NCBI GenBank assembly: GCA_003558175.1
Contig: PWMO01000282.1
Span: 1-5,472, forward strand
Direction: 5' to 3'
Source: Spirochaetaceae bacterium
GTDB taxonomy: Bacteria; Spirochaetota; Spirochaetia; DSM-27196; PWMO01
DNA length: 5,472 bases
Under the pieces are notes generated by a model, which saw nothing but the letters and a program-made list of their open reading frames with translations, was not told the DNA's origin and searched no databases. Made by a program: the position numbers and the translations under genes. Below are positions 5,418-5,472 of this stretch, in pieces (position 1 is the first letter of the stretch; the number at the start of each line of letters is the position of its first letter).

Positions 5418-5447
5418 ATGCGCAAAATCGGAAGGAGAAAAACGTGA
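5418..5447 (+). CDS. Possible 9-codon leader ORF overlapping the rfbA start
   Basis: ATG at 5418 opens a nine-residue frame (MRKIGRRKT) whose TGA (5445-5447) overlaps the GTG start of the next gene (5444-5446). It has an SD-like GGAG (5408-5411) six bases ahead. The peptide is very basic and resembles nothing I know. Its job, if any, would be to bring terminating ribosomes to the downstream start. It could be accidental, because the purine-rich stretch inside it is itself the SD of the next gene. Confidence 0.3.
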   Translation: MRKIGRRKT

Positions 5448-5472
5448 AGGGAATCATTCTTGCCGGCGGCCA
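5444..5472 (+). CDS. rfbA: Glucose-1-phosphate thymidylyltransferase, 5' end only
   Basis: Only nine codons and part of a tenth lie in the window. Read from GTG they give (M)KGIILAGG followed by a CAN codon (His or Gln), the N-terminus of the sugar-nucleotide nucleotidylyltransferase fold where the nucleotide is held. KGIILAGG is most typical of RfbA/RmlA, which makes dTDP-glucose from glucose-1-phosphate and dTTP for dTDP-rhamnose and cell-surface polysaccharide. Other nucleotidylyltransferases share similar starts, so the symbol is provisional. The start is well supported by SD GGAAGGAG (5430-5437) six bases ahead. Confidence 0.7.

Larger units (their letters stand above)
5161..5443. other. 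Non-coding gap between the permease operon and the next gene
   Basis: No credible gene fills these 283 bases. The first 80 bases are about half C and about a quarter G on the transcribed strand, compatible with a Rho loading region but no proof of one. A perfect 12-bp palindrome, CTGCCGCGGCAG, sits at 5306-5317. GGCCACCCGGG occurs twice, at 5329 and 5352. An AT-rich patch around 5254-5272 could hold a promoter element or protein site, but I find no convincing -35/-10 pair. Confidence 0.6.

Noticed and set aside
5066..5425. Minus-strand frame of 119 codons over the permease end and gap
   Set aside because: It overlaps the conserved permease subunit 2, has no family features and no promoter.
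5170..5472. Plus-strand frame from ATG 5170, open to the window edge
   Set aside because: It is Pro/Ala/Arg-rich with no SD of note, and it reads in a different phase through the start of the nucleotidylyltransferase gene.

Overview
The window is GC-rich bacterial chromosomal DNA with tightly packed genes, clear Shine-Dalgarno (SD) sequences and sigma70-type promoters. The composition and a split ArsP/YraQ-type permease would fit a GC-rich spirochaete or similar anaerobe, but no gene here fixes the phylum, so that placement is a weak inference. There are no rRNA or tRNA genes, CRISPR arrays, transposases or phage genes.

Left part, minus strand: a 656-residue cytosolic protein (3286-1316) joins an N-terminal GNAT acetyltransferase domain to a histidine-kinase-like ATPase and a long C-terminal region I do not recognise. 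Downstream on the same strand is a two-gene regulatory operon: an Rrf2-family regulator (1172-723) whose stop overlaps the start of a Crp/Fnr-family regulator (726 to beyond base 1) in an ATGA junction. Both carry three closely spaced cysteines typical of Fe-S or redox-sensing relatives. The operon has its own consensus promoter (TTGACA, 17 bp, TATAAT), with a long inverted repeat over the -10 box that looks like an autoregulatory operator, and a second hairpin touching the rrf2 SD.

Middle: a divergent intergenic region (3287-3527) separates the fusion gene from a rightward operon. It holds five in-register 7-bp repeats (GGNTCNC), a strong rightward promoter (TTGACA, 17 bp, TATAGT) and a 22-bp near-perfect palindrome just past the -10, a likely TetR operator.

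Right part, plus strand: tetR (3528-4115), then two small membrane-protein genes (4133-4618 and 4612-5160) overlapping by 7 bp. Each encodes half of a permease of the ArsP/YraQ (UPF0718/DUF318) superfamily. The simplest reading is a self-repressing TetR operon that makes a two-subunit exporter when the regulator's ligand is present; the substrate cannot be read from the sequence. After a 283-bp non-coding stretch, C-rich at its start and with short repeats, the first nine complete codons of a sugar-1-phosphate nucleotidylyltransferase, probably rfbA, begin at 5444, preceded by an overlapping 9-codon ORF with its own SD.

The item most worth following up is the GNAT plus histidine-kinase-like ATPase fusion. 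The best-supported regulatory features are the two promoter/operator regions.
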